From Dysidea avara (Eukaryota > Porifera > Demospongiae > Dictyoceratida > Dysideidae): a stretch of DNA of 64,000 nucleotides. Positions within the stretch are counted from its first letter, which is position 1. Every line of letters begins with the position of its first letter. The stretch is from positions 7,961,098 through 8,025,097 of the forward strand of contig NC_089276.1 in the NCBI RefSeq assembly GCF_963678975.1, written 5' to 3'. The position numbers were made by a program, and so were the translations under genes. The notes under the pieces are model-generated. The model ran no database searches. It worked only from the letters and a program-made list of their open reading frames with translations, and was not told where the DNA came from. Shown piece after piece: positions 1 to 11,432 of this stretch.

Positions 1-46
1 TGTAATACTGGTTATACATTGGACAGTGATGGCAGGACTTGCAATG
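1..46 (+). CDS. exon: C-terminal part of an EGF-like domain
   Basis: Open from base 1 and reads CNTGYTLDSDGRTCN, the last cysteine loop of an EGF-like domain (C-x-x-G-Y/F then C). It ends at a consensus donor (G|GTAAGT) in phase 1. The rest of the domain lies outside the window. Confidence 0.75.
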
Positions 47-3000
47 GTAAGTTAATACCTTCTAATTTATGTTTTTTTTACTGCTGTAGATCCTTTTACA
101 TTGTCCTTTTATTTAGATATCAATGAATGCTTAACTCTTCCATGCATGTCGGGTTTGCTGTGTAATAACATTGATGGTAGTTTTGAATGTCTATGTCCCC
201 CTGGAACTGTAATGATGGATGATGAGTGTTCGGGTAAGCTACTAGTTTAATGAAGAAACATGACTTGTACTATGTTCTCTTAGCATGAGCTGGGCGCATG
301 TTTATATATTTGCTTTGTAAGCATTACAACACCAACTTGTTAAACCATTGAAAGATGTTTTAGAAACAGACTTCTAGAGGGAGTCTTCCAGAAACAATAG
401 CTTTATAAAAATTTATGGACAAAATTTGACTTGGCTGTACTATAACAGAACTAGTCAACAGAGTAAGTCAAGTACTCTGAAACCAAAATCAGCTTATCAC
501 TAAAGATATTACTACTGCTTCAGTGGTTGAAAAAAGTGTTACATCTCCATAACATGTATAGTAAACTATCTATAAACTGAAAATTACATTGGTTCCATGC
601 CTGTATTTGTTCTTATACATTGTTAACCATTAGTGTTCAAGTAAACAGTATAAAGTATGGAGTGGCTATTTGTATGGTAGTGCCATACCAATATATTTTT
701 TACTATTCATATGGCAATCATTCACCATAACTCTAGAATCAAATACACTAGTAAATATGGAGGTACGTTTTTGGTGAGTTCGAGGCAAGCTAGGATTAGA
801 GCAAGCAAAGAAAGCATCCAGGTGAAGCCAGCCCAACCCTAGCTCACCTCGAACTTACCGAAAATTTACTTCATACAGACAGTGAAAGACATCATTAGCA
901 AATTTAAAGTTAGCATAGGGTTAGGATCAGTCAAGCTTTGAATGCGCATCGAAGCCAGATCAAACAATTTCACACCTGAGCCAGATTGATCACAATGTGC
1001 ATTCAATCTGGCTTCATGTCAATCCACTTTGAGAAGTGAATTGGCCAGACCTAATGCGCATTAGCTCAATTAGCATAGGGGCACCAGATATATTGTGCAA
1101 AGCATGGCTATTGTGCCAAGACTAAAGCGACGGCATACCTAGTGTCATACTGGGCTCGTGGAAGTGATATGGTGACCATGAGTGAGTGTCAACGGAATAG
1201 CTTACTCTTCTGAAATTATCGTGCCCAGTACAGTCTTCTCCTGAGAACTAACCAGCTTCTTGGCACCCAACGTTTTATAAGTATGCTAACAACATTCCAC
1301 ACTGCAAATACTTTTCTGACTCCACAAGGAATACGAAAAAGGTAGTAGAATGACCGACACCATTTAAATTTTTGTTATGTAATCGGGTAATTTATTCACG
1401 TGCTATGAAAGCAAATTGAATTCAGTTGCTGCACATGTAGTGTGAAATGAATTGATGTGCGTTCGATCCATTATCAGTCTGACTGCAGCTGGATCTGCAT
1501 TCAATCCTCATTAAGTATGAAAAAAAGGCCTTAAGATCCCTGTCAAATAAAAGGAATTGAAGTTACCTCTAATTGAGGTCACCTCTCAGATTTTGCTAAA
1601 ACTTGGTGTAATTATAGTAACTAGGCCTGAGCCTGTTACACTCAAAAGTTTACCTATTATTCCTTCCAGAAGATCCTAAATTTTCTCTTATTATTCATTT
1701 GTTTATTATTGTATCTAGACTATTATTCCACAATAATGTTCATTTAGTTTCTGTAGCTAGTTGCTGAGTTTTCAAGATGCTGATAAAAGTAGTTTTGCCA
1801 GAATTAATTAATAGCCATAAAAGAAGCATTTCATCTTACGTCATTTTTCTAGCCATCTGCAGTAGTTTTCAACTATTAGTGTAAGCTATAGCTACACGCT
1901 AAGTTTGGTAGATAATGATATCAATATGTTCAAAGACTGGAAGACGATACTCTGGTGTAAGATGTACAAGTTTCAGAATTGCAGATAACCATGCAGTTAA
2001 ATCCCTGATGCCGTCTGCAGATTGTTAACATGAAGCGATCTGACTGCTCTATTAGAGTATTTATAGCTACATACTAAGTTTGGTAGATAATGTGATATCA
2101 ATGTGTTCAAAGACTTGAAGAAGATACTCTGGTGTAAGATGTACAAGTACAGATAACCATGCAGTTAAATCCCTGATACTGGCTGCAGATTGTTATAACA
2201 TGAAGCAATCTAACTGCTCTATTAGAGTATTTGAGCATTCTGTTAGAGTATATCGATCTTTAAGAGGCTTTTCAGCCAGTACTCATATAATAATATCATT
2301 CTTAGTAGCTCAACTCTTTCTTCTAGCTAATCAAGAAGAGACATGCCCCTTAATTCTGCTAATTATTCCCAAAGACGTCTGATAATTCTAAATTAAGCCT
2401 GTAGCCACTATACTTGGCATACAACTGCTATGTATGTAGGGACCTATCTATACCTATTGAATCTTTTAATTGTATCATACAGTATAGTGGTACTTTATAT
2501 TAGGGATCACGAAGAATAGTATAGCACAAAAATCGTGTACTTTTTCATAAAAGCATGAAACTTTCCACGTTAAGTAGTATACTCTCTGTGACACAAATTT
2601 TTTGATACAGTGCCATCACAGATTTGACCTTTGGTGACTTTTATGGTCATTTTAGCACAGAAATTTCATCATTTTTGTCTTTGTCACCCTGAGGCATTAA
2701 TTAACTTGCTAAAACATGATACCAATATAAAGATCTTTTTGAACGAAGCATTTTATTTGTAGTTAATAGGTGATTTTATTGCAAAGTTATGATCATTTAT
2801 ATTCACCATGAATGTTTAGATAATTTACCTCCCCATGAGTAATTTACATGCCAAGGGCAGGTAAACTCAGAGATGTTTGGAGATGATAAAAACAATCACA
2901 ACTTCAAAATGTAATTACCTATTAACTTCAAATAAAACCAAGTTGTTTCGTTCAACAAGACCTTTACTTTGGTATCATATTTTAGCATGCCAACTATTAT

Positions 3001-6000
3001 TAGCCTCAGGGAGATAAAACAGAAATGATCAAATTTCTGGGCAAAAATGGCCATAAAGGTCACCATAGGTCAAGTCTGTGATGGCACTATATCAAAAAAT
3101 ACATGTCATGAGGAATACTATTTATGTGGAAAGTTTCATGCTTTTATGATAAAAGTGAACAATTTGGCTAATTTTTGGGGCTACGCCGCTATACTAGAAC
3201 TGGACTTTTCCAGCCAAAGTATCACCCTAAAACCAGCCTCGATTTCCCTTCGTAACAGCTTGGCAGCATTGGTTAGATACAGCCAAGCCCACATATGTGA
3301 TCAGAGTTTACAAAACCAAACACCGCCAGTGGATAGCTACACTATCGTACTACTAGTTTTGACCCTCAGTACTACTCAAACTACTCAAGGCTGGTTTTAA
3401 CAGATGTCTTTTCTGGGTGGTGTAGAGATCTCAAATTGCAGTTTCTGGCTTTGTGAAGGATCTGGCTTGGCAAGAATCAATGGTTTACTGGTGGATGGCC
3501 TGATAATGTTGGCCTGATAATGTTGGCCAGATGTTGTTTTTTTCACTAAGAAACCAGCACAGCCCTGTAATCTCGTGTCTGGACTCCAATCATGATCTGC
3601 CTCCCTTTTGAAGTCTACCTCTTGCCCACCCCACCACCCCCACCTTACATCTCTTTGTGAGCACTTGTGATACTACTTCGCTTGTCCAACTATCTTAATT
3701 GGCAGGAACTCTACAGGCAGCTACAAGTACTGGAAGTGGTCTGAAAGGTAATACATTGATACCTTTTTTTGTATAAATTTCATACACGTGCTTGTTATCC
3801 TTGGTGAGTCATGCTGACTTGAATGCTTTAAAACCGTTTATCTTGAAACTTCTAATGTGCGATTTGGAACATTTTCCCAAAATTCAGTCACAAATGTCTT
3901 CAGACCAATCCCAAACCATTTCTATAGAATTTTTAAAATTTCTGTTTACTAGAATTTTATGCTGATTGATTGACTAACTAACTACATAACTGATGTCATT
4001 GCAGTACGTACAATGAATGCATCGAGGACTTGCCTTTGTCCTTCTCTGTGTTCCAATTCTTTTCCTGACAACACAAGGTGTTGATTCGCGATAGCGTGAT
4101 GCGGCTTTCCTGTGGCTGTGGTGGCTAATCACCCATATTTTTCATATTGACTGGATTGATTGTAGAGATGCTTCTCGTACTGTTCTTCATTTGTAATGCT
4201 GTGTAATGGGCGAAGCATAGCTGAAAACAAAGCATAATGGCCACCTCCATTTCCGATACATAATTGATTGTTGGTGCATGCATTCTGATGCAAAAATATT
4301 TTTATTCCTTGCAACATTCTTTCTTTTAATGCAGTATGTGCTGGTTCATTTGTCACAAGTATGTTATAAAAATGTAAACAAGCAAGTAGAAGAAAAATTT
4401 GGAATTTTAAATTGGATTAGGTGTCAAGAAAAAAAAAGTGAAACAAGGGAATAGCTAAAAAGTGGTGAAACAAGGAAGGTTGCCTATACCTGCAGATATT
4501 GTATACTAGTGGAAACATTAAATCTCTAAACTTCAGTCTTGGTCTACTTGTTACAAATAGATGTCTGATCTGCTCATGAACAATTTACCCAAGATGGTTA
4601 GTATCGAGCACTGTGTGCATTTGATTTTGAGCAGGCTTAGGGGTGGGGAAGGTGTGTAACAACATTTATACTTGCAGTGTGAACAGCTGATATTGTTGTA
4701 TAACATGTAATTGTACATAATTATAGTATGTAAGTGTGTATTTATGTACTAACATTTGTGTTCTTTTTTAGCTGATAGACCTGTTGTAGATTTAGCGGCA
4801 AAATTCACTTCATTTAATGATACCAGTGGGTCTTACAACATCACCTGGAGACCTCCACCAGCAGATCCTGGATCATATTATCAAATTTTGTATTACTCAT
4901 TCTCTTCAGCTTATACTATAGGACCATTATATAATGGCTCATCACGTATCATGTTGGACCAACGACAAAGAAATTACACTGTTCCAAATGTTCTTTACTG
5001 TACTAACTATACCATTACCATCACAATTGTTAATAGAAGGAACAATATCAGTGATGAACCTGTTCAAATTATGGATCAAACTCCCTGTGTAGGTATGTAT
5101 TATGATGCACAGTAAATGCTCATTATTAAATACAAAGTTCAAAATTTCAAGAAATCACAACCAAAATTTTGCAGTTTATAAGAGAGTTAAAACAGCAACA
5201 TTAAATCACACATGCACTTGCTCTGGAAAAGCTAATGCATATAGAAAATTGTATAACGTTCAGACCAGGGATTTGCAAAGTAGATCTGAACCTGTTCTGC
5301 CCTCCCATCTTATTGGCTAAAGATACACAAATGCACATATGGCATACGTATATTAATCATGTCTTAGTAACAAAAATGGTTACTGTTATTTTAAAAACTA
5401 ACAGCATTAGGAGCATACCCAGGGGGGTTTACCCTTTAGATTTTATACGTTACTTGAAACGTTGAGAAATTAAAACTTCAGGTTTCCAGTTTTTGGAATC
5501 TATTATAAAACAAGACATATTTTAAACTTATCACAGTTACGGTAAGTAATAATTTAGCTAAGTAATAGTATAAGTAATAGTTTGTCACATGATAGCAACA
5601 CTTGTAGCATTGATAAATTTATGAAAGGTCGAGATACCCTAATAAACCAGACAGGCAATATAAACTACTCTAATATAACTGTCACTAGTTGTAGTGGAAA
5701 CTCCTTTCTGTCTGTGGTATTAGTACTCGCAAGGTGGCTATATTTAGTAATACAAAATGTAAGAGAAAATGATGGAGGGCACAGGACCAATACCTACCTT
5801 CCAGATACTACACAACCTCTTGCACAGATTAATCCCCCTACACTTCCACAGGCTTGTACAAATGGAGCACATTAAAGAATATTAAAGCCATGAATGGATA
5901 GTGCAGTAGCATATGTGTCTATGTACAGCTGTAACTAACATATGTACTTATGGAGTTTCGGTTAATTCCAAATTTGGCATGTGCCTGCATATAAATAATG

Positions 6001-9000
6001 TGTTATATACCAGTGTGTCTTAACTATGTATACAGATATTATGATACTAATTATTTCACAGCACCTACAGCTGTTCGTGACCTCAGCGCTGTGACATCCT
6101 CTCCAGAGTCAATCTACATCAGTTGGAATCATCCTCAGTATCCCAACAGTCAATTAACACAGTATATCATATATCACAGAGCAAACCCACCCATGATCCA
6201 AATGTCACCTAACATTTTAAATGATGGTTTTATGGTTGTTGAAGTATCTGTGGACATGCTCAGTCTAAATCTGTCTGGATTAAACCCCTTCACAAATTAT
6301 TCCATTCACGTGTCAGTAAGAGGAGAAGGAGTTAATGATGCTCCTATAGAAATAGAGATAATTGCCAGAACAAACACATCTTGTAAGTCATTTTATACTT
6401 AATTGATTGTTGTGTGATCAAACATTTTATCACAAGTTAATAAACATCATTACACTTAATAGGAATCCCTTCTTAAAAACTCCATCACCAAAGATATATC
6501 ATACATGAGGATGTATTTGATACCAAATCTATAGATCTAGTGTTTTAAAATCCTTCACAGAAGAATTATAGAAGTCAACAAAATGTGATATTTTATCTGC
6601 ATACTACCAGCCTGCTGGTCTATCTGATCATAGTCAAAGACCACAGAGGCTAAATGACACAGTAAAGTGTCTTCTCTGCACCTTACAGTCTTCTTTCATC
6701 TCCAGTCCTTCTTGACATTATTCTTTCTGCAAGGAAACCATACTGAGGCATTACTTTCTCAGTCAACACTTTCCTTACAGGTGTCTATATGGATGGCACA
6801 AAATGTGCTTATGCTACTAAAGAGATTGGATAGTTTCCCTTATAACTATCAGTTTTGCTCATCTCTTAGTGATTTGTCATATGGGATAGCTTAACCCAAA
6901 ATTAAGTCATTGCAATTAACTATATGTGGGAAAATCTCTACTTTGAATTTAACAAACTATAACTACAAGCCAAACTAGGGATTCTCCTACAAACAGCTAC
7001 GGCATACCATCATGTTTCATATTTCACTACTTTTTGTCACATGGATACAGTGTGTTTAATCACATTACTATATGTACAGTATGTCTATTGATATTAACTA
7101 TGTATGGTGCCTACATGTATTTTGTACATGCAGTGCAGAGCATCCTAAATCCAGCTTACTGTATCTTATTGAGTATACTCCTTTGCAGTACCTCCTCCCA
7201 TAACACCTCCACCTACAATGTCTCCACCTCGTGCACCTACTACTACCACTATCACTGTAATACTACCACCACCTCATCAAATTGAAACTGGAGACATATA
7301 GTAAGTCAATTGTGTCTATGGCCTGGTCATGGCATTACGTATACATAGATACCAGGCTTCTTAAAAATATACTTATTATACTTAATCATTATTGTTGTAT
7401 TAGAACAGCTATAAATTTGTTACAGTAAATAGCATTGTTATTTACAGCATATACAACAGTTATAGCAAAGTGCATATTTGTTCCAGTGTATATGGAGTTA
7501 TTGTAGTTTCTGGAAATGAGATCGACAACACTCCAAGGAATATTATTACTAGAAATAATGATCAACTACCACTTCCTCATCCTGGGAGAGATGGTGTCTA
7601 TACTGCAGCAGTGTGGACCAAAATAGAAGATGTACCATTAACATTTGTTGTTGGTGATGGAGAGACCACTGTAGGTCCTAATGGAACAGAATATGTCAAC
7701 AGAAAATTATCTGCAAGTACCCTATATGGAGTGTTCCACTATGCTAGACTGCAATCTGATACTGGAAATGTGGTAAGAGTATGAGTGACCAGTGTGTACT
7801 GTAACACAGAAAACTTCAGTGATTTTGCAAAAAAAAACTTTCTTTTACCATAAGTGCAAATGTGCATCTATTTCTTACCAAAATACATACTAAACATTTT
7901 CTTTGGTAGCATATAATTTTTCATTTGCCTGAATTTTGTTTTCCATAATAATTTCTTTACAAAAATCACCTGCTAGTATTACTATGGAAATATTTAATGG
8001 ACACCAACCTTTGCTATCAGTAAGTAGGGACCCACGGAATATGCCAGAATAATTTCGGGAATAATTTATTGTAGGTGGTAACTCATATATTTTACTTGCA
8101 GTACAATGTAAAATTCTCTTGGAAACACTGCTAGCATAAAACCAGAATAAAAGATCAAGATACTCTAATAGGCATTTACCTACCCTAATAAAGCAATCAC
8201 TCAAATAAAATGTGCCTGCTCTATTAGACTCGATTTTTAAAACTAAAATGTATGCATGCTACAGTTGCAGAAGAAAACAGATTTAGCTACATTTCAGGAA
8301 TCACTCGAGGAAAAATTGGAATTATTTTGGGAATAATAGGTGACAAAACATGAATTGTTAGAAAGGCTATAATAAGGAGATTGAAAAGCATGCTCCATGG
8401 GTCCCCATTAGTAAGACTGTTGACACTAGCAGTAGTAGCTCAATTATCCAGTTGTATAGCATTTCCTTACATAATATTATACAATTCTTGGCTGTTTTGA
8501 TATTATGCCATACAAGTATTGGGGTATTGGGAAAATCATGTAGCAAGCATATGTTGTTAAAACAAACAGTAGTTGTTATAGTACAAAATGATTGAAGCAA
8601 ATCTGTTCCCCTTTTTGATGTTTCTGACTCATGGTAGTTCAGATGAAAGTAAACATACTACAAGCCCTCAGTACATCACAGTGTTCACAAACACAACATA
8701 TTCAGATGATATAATATACACACATTACAGGAGGATGGTCCACTGATAGTGGATAATGATTACCTTGCAAGGAATAGGACAGCCTCAGATGATGATGATG
8801 ACAACACAGCTGGGATAGCAGTTGGAGTCACTATTGCTGTCATTGTAGTGATAGTAATAATAATAGTTGGAGTGGTTGTATTAATATGGTACTACCGGTA
8901 AGCGTTTCGTGGTAACGCTTTAGATGATCTATTTTGTAAATATTTTTGTAGCAACCATAAAGAGAAAACATTTTACCCTGGAGAAGCTACTTACACCAAA

Positions 9001-11305
9001 GGATCTGATGATGTGATGATGAATCCTGTGTTATCACAGTCCTACAATATTACTGTCCATGATTCTCCACCATCAAATGAGGCCACAACACAAGCTACCT
9101 CTGGTAATGAGAATCAGAGTCAAGATGTTGATACTGCTGAGGAGAAAAGGGTAAATTAATATTGGCACATAAAGAATACTTGTATACACGTGCCCTATCC
9201 CAAATTGCGAACTTTGGTGACTCCTATCGTAGCACATGTACCATTGTCTAAATATTAAGAAATACATAGTTAGGATTCTTCAGTATCCTTGTAGAATTCC
9301 CATATACTTGTAGCTACCTTAATGCAGCTAGTACACAAAGGGCTGGATTTACCCACCTAAATTAACTGAATCAATTGTAGGATGATCTAAACAAATGCTT
9401 AAGCTACCCAAAACAATTGAGCAATTTTAAAAATTCACAAAAGTATGGACTTTTGTGCTGTTTAACTCACTCAATAACTCAACTTATACTTTAGATACTC
9501 ACAAGTTATGGAAAATTCAACATGTACAATATGGATTGTTTATTATTCTTAATGAAATGTAAAACAATGTTTATCTACTGTACCAAAACAATAATGTGCT
9601 TGAAATTAAATTTTACGACATCCATCCTATCACCTTGCTTGTAGGCATACATGGAGCCTTACCCATTATCAGTAGGTGTATTGCAGTCTGTATGTATGTA
9701 CAAATTTATATCCATTGCTGCAAGCAAAAATGCTTGTATCCATGCCTACTAACTGATGCAAATTATAGCCTTGTCTTGCAGCAGGCCAACTTTTTTCATA
9801 AACCACACCCATACTGCCTGTACGTACATGGAGCCACATTAATGTATTAATAAAGCATGCTGAGATTTGTAAGTATGTGCAAAGCCACACCTATTTATAG
9901 GAAACATGTTTTTCCTAGTCTCGTTCCCAGCCACCCACATTCTCAATCACATGAAGGTTGTCTGGTGACATTAAGTCCAACTTCTTGGCCCGGGAAGGGC
10001 ACAGTAATAAAGTATATACCTGAAAACTAGCTTTGCCTTAGTAGTTGTCTAAAGGTCTTCTTTGCCATTGATTGTTGTTATAAGTCAAATGTTAAGAAAG
10101 TTTTCATACATCAAGTTTTAATTGGCATTTATTAGTCACACTAGCAATTTTTATATAGGAACACTCCTTTAAGCAGCTGGAAAGTTTATTCATTTGAATG
10201 TAAGCATGAATGAGCACAACAAGCAAATTTGTAGCAATATTCCACTAGGGCCAAGAAAGTGAACCAAAGTCACCAGACGACCTTTGCGTGATTGAACGTT
10301 TGGGCAGCTGGGGAAGAGACTATTTTTTGCCATCAACACCCATTGACTGATTGCTTAAAACTTTCTGTCATAAAGCTATCAGTTTATTAATAACTTAATA
10401 AGATGGTATGTGACTTTTGGTGCACACCCGAGTTTCAAATAGTTCAGGTCATATCCAGATCAAATCTAAGCCTGACCCAGATTGCTATCCAGGTGAGTGT
10501 GTCAGCAGTAGTGACCTAGTTTCAAAACTGGTACAGAACAACTGATCTTCATTCACAAACTAATAATTTACTGCAATAATTTAATAATTTTAACAGCCAA
10601 GCCATTTTTTTTGGGTAGGAGGAAAAAGACAGTTTGGTCTCACACTTGTCTTGACACTACCCGTCTAATTGGGTAGTGTTAACCAAAGAAATGTTATACA
10701 TTTTCAAATACAGAAATAGCCACCAATCACAAGCATGCATTTTCAAACCAGACAAGGTCTAAAGTTTCTTTGGGGTCTACCATCAATTGAATTAGTCATA
10801 ATTATTGTTGTGCTACAGTAGGCTTATTGCGATGGAGCGTAAATGTACTGGGCCATGAATACTTCACACTTGTGATGTAACTTTGTGACATGTCAAGAAC
10901 AATTTTGAACTCACTGTTCCAGACCCTACTCAATGACAAAGAAAAAGAGTGGTATGGTCACACAAGACTGGTAATAGTGGTCTTGAATACATTTCTACAC
11001 CTATGCATGAAAACTACCATAATTCTATTTATTTTTGTGCAAAATTTTTCATAATAAAAATTTTTGTGTAAAAATGATTTACATGAATGACTGCTCTATT
11101 AGAGTGGTTCGATCTTGTGTAGAAATTTTGTGTAAGAAATTTTTTGCATACAAAAATTATTTACAACAAAAAAAAGAAGCAAATTATGGTATATTGTTTT
11201 TCCAAAACATTCTAATTGTTTAACATCTATGGTGAAAGTATTTTATTGGAATGTACATAAATACATGCATTGTTATAGGAGGATGAAAGCAGTGATGTTT
11301 CATGA
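1..11305 (+). CDS. EGF/FN3 single-pass receptor-like protein gene (5' end outside window)
   Basis: Spliced gene model that I assembled by matching GT-AG sites and exon phases. Exons: 1-46, 117-233, 3706-3747, 4772-5092, 6062-6382, 7189-7300, 7448-7772, 8731-8897, 8952-9150 and 11279-11305. In order the protein has an EGF-like end, a calcium-binding EGF domain, a short linker, two fibronectin type III domains, a Pro/Thr-rich linker, a juxtamembrane domain like those of receptor tyrosine phosphatases, one transmembrane helix and an acidic cytoplasmic tail of about 70 residues. EGF and FN3 exons are bounded by phase-1 introns, as is usual for shuffled extracellular modules. No kinase or phosphatase domain follows the membrane helix, so it is more likely an adhesion or co-receptor type protein than an enzyme. 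Start codon and signal peptide lie upstream of the window. Domain calls are strong; the 3706-3747 and 11279-11305 exons are the least certain. Confidence 0.8.
117..233 (+). CDS. exon: calcium-binding EGF-like domain
   Basis: A complete phase 1-1 EGF module. It begins with DINEC, the calcium-binding consensus, has six cysteines in EGF spacing and an aromatic/Gly pattern (GSFECLCPPG). It follows a pyrimidine-rich acceptor and ends at GTAAGC. The calcium site is predicted from D-I-N-E at the start; no separate beta-hydroxylation consensus could be confirmed by eye. Confidence 0.85.
750..873. repeat. small inverted-repeat (MITE-like) element
   Basis: Arms of about 45 bp that include GGTGAGTTCGAGG on the left and its near-complement CCTCGAACTTACC on the right. 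No coding capacity. Target duplication not resolved. Confidence 0.55.
1887..2232. repeat. 175-bp tandem duplication carrying the dispersed CTCTAATAGAGCAGT motif
   Basis: Two copies offset by 175 bp share long stretches, for example CTAAGTTTGGTAGATAATG and the segment ending GACTGCTCTATTAGAGTAT. Each copy ends in the dispersed motif seen in many MITEs of this window. Confidence 0.75.
2541..3155. mobile_element. long foldback element, arms about 280 bp
   Basis: The left part (TTTTTCATAAAAGCATGAAA...) is repeated in reverse complement at the right end (...TTTCATGCTTTTATGATAAA), and the match continues through most of the element. Further matching points include the pair around 2610/3080 and the pair around 2700/3000. 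Noncoding; probably a foldback or MITE insertion in the intron. The 117-residue ORF at 3047-3400 overlaps an arm and is treated as spurious. Confidence 0.8.
3706..3747 (+). CDS. short linker exon of the EGF/FN3 gene
   Basis: A 42-bp phase 1-1 segment after GGCAG and before GTAATA. It reads about 14 small or polar residues (GTLQAATSTGSGLK with the borrowed base). Fits as a linker between EGF and FN3. It is short, so it needs transcript support. Confidence 0.5.
4120..4365 (-). repeat. coding-like dispersed repeat fragment
   Basis: The minus strand is open for 75 codons and ends in HLYNQSSQYEKYG. Similar nucleotide sequence occurs at about 62,575-62,790 and 63,800-64,000, where one frame ends in CNQSNHYEKYR. 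I do not recognise the family. Three related copies in one window argue for a decayed transposon ORF, not an exon of the surrounding gene. Confidence 0.5.
4772..5092 (+). CDS. exon: fibronectin type III domain 1
   Basis: Phase 1-1 exon of 321 bp, one complete FN3 domain. The B-strand Trp is in YNITWRPPPADPG, the C-strand Tyr in YYQILYYS, and the tyrosine-corner region is NYTITITIVN before the closing TPCV. Several N-x-S/T sequons suggest an extracellular, glycosylated position. Acceptor TTTTTTAG and donor GTATGT are good. Confidence 0.85.
5093..6061 (+). other. intron
   Basis: Intron between the FN3 exons. Short ORFs on both strands were examined; none shows a domain or matching splice phase. 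Nothing further recognised. Confidence 0.6.
6062..6382 (+). CDS. exon: fibronectin type III domain 2
   Basis: Phase 1-1 exon of the same length as the first FN3 exon (321 bp). Starts APTAVRDLSAVTSSPESIYI, then SWNHPQYPNSQLTQYIIYH (B and C strands), and closes with LNPFTNYSIHVSVRGEG, the tyrosine-corner region. Equal length and phase suggest tandem duplication of one exon, although the sequences are now well diverged. Confidence 0.88.
6383..7188 (+). other. intron
   Basis: AT-rich intron. A 75-codon ORF at 6667-6894 has no recognisable domain and no suitable splice sites. Nothing else seen. Confidence 0.55.
7189..7300 (+). CDS. exon: Pro/Thr-rich extracellular linker
   Basis: Follows CTTTGCAG and ends at ATATA|GTAAGT. 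Reads PPPITPPPTMSPPRAPTTTT then ITVILPPPHQIETGDIY. Low-complexity stalk, probably O-glycosylated. Ends in phase 2, which matches the next exon. Confidence 0.75.
7448..7772 (+). CDS. exon: receptor-phosphatase-like juxtamembrane domain
   Basis: Joins in frame to the preceding exon. Contains YGVIVVSG, GRDGVYTAAVW, PLTFVVGDGETT and STLYGVFHYARLQSDTGNV. From memory, receptor-type tyrosine phosphatases have the same order (a Y-x-V-V-V strand, Y-x-A-A, F-x-V-G-D-G, then Y-x-V-F-x-R-A) in the FN3-like region next to the membrane. A second in-frame acceptor 39 bp downstream (at 7487) could be used instead. Donor GTAAGA, phase 0. Confidence 0.8.
7773..8730 (+). other. intron with a MITE
   Basis: Contains a hAT-like MITE head near 8026 with the dispersed CTCTAATA motif around 8160. 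Minus-strand ORFs at 7890-8204 and 8367-8600 show no domain and are not accepted as genes. Confidence 0.55.
8026..8340. mobile_element. degraded hAT-like MITE
   Basis: Starts TAGGGACCCACGGAATATGC, close to the terminal repeat of the better-preserved MITE at 52,868. The interior has AATAATTTCGGGAATAATT and a weak inverted match near 8310-8340, with the dispersed motif in both orientations (8155-8170 and 8205-8230). The right end is not well defined. Confidence 0.45.
8731..8897 (+). CDS. exon: acidic stalk and transmembrane helix
   Basis: Reads EDGPLIVDNDYLARN, then SDDDDDNTAG, then about 28 hydrophobic residues (from IAVGVTIAVIVVIVIIIVG to VVVLIW) followed by YYR. An acidic segment outside, a helix rich in Val and Ile, and Tyr-Tyr-Arg as stop-transfer give a type I membrane topology. 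Donor CG|GTAAGC, phase 2. Confidence 0.88.
8952..9159 (+). CDS. exon: cytoplasmic tail
   Basis: Continues with RNHKEKTFYPGEATYTKG, then a Ser/Asn/Asp-rich stretch with two tyrosines in TYTKG and SYNITV, ending DVDTAEEKR. After EKR there is a donor-like GTAAAT. Splicing there to 11279 adds EDESSDVS. Reading through gives VN and a TAA at 9157-9159. Both ends are plausible alternatives. No enzymatic domain. Confidence 0.78.
9916..10322. mobile_element. MITE with long inverted repeats
   Basis: Left end TAGTCTCGTTCCCAGCCACC; right end GGCAGCTGGGGAAGAGACTA. The arms match for about 85 bp, with paired features such as TCTGGTGACATTAAG against CAAAGTCACCAGACG. No coding potential. Sits in the final intron of the receptor gene. 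Confidence 0.7.
10323..11278 (+). other. intron remainder
   Basis: Includes a short hairpin CACTACCC...GGGTAGTG around 10,656-10,679 and one copy of the dispersed motif (GACTGCTCTATTAGAGTGG) near 11,090. Nothing else identified. Confidence 0.5.
11279..11305 (+). CDS. possible last exon (EDESSDVS, stop)
   Basis: After TTGTTATAG comes a phase-0 segment of eight acidic or Ser codons and a TGA. It continues the acidic character of the preceding exon. AATAAA-type signal around 11,382 (TTAATAAATT) would serve as polyadenylation signal. Short, so only moderately supported. Confidence 0.5.
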   Translation, partial: EDESSDVS

Positions 11306-11432
11306 TGTAGGAACTGTCAATATGTACAGTATTACAACACTAGTGTGTTGAACATGCATTTTAGGATTACATATGTTTTCTTAATAAATTGCTAGGCAAT
11401 TTTGTAAAATTTATAAGCACTCACTGTATATA

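Larger units (their letters stand above)
234..3705 (+). other. large intron containing foldback repeats
   Basis: No convincing exon was found between the EGF exon and the short linker exon. The intron holds a small inverted repeat (750-873), a 175-bp tandem duplication (1887-2232) and a 0.6-kb foldback element (2541-3155). Short ORFs here lie inside the repeats and show no domain. Confidence 0.6.

Noticed and set aside
3047-3400. 117-codon ORF in the receptor intron
   Set aside because: Its first third lies in a foldback arm and it has no domain or fitting splice phase.
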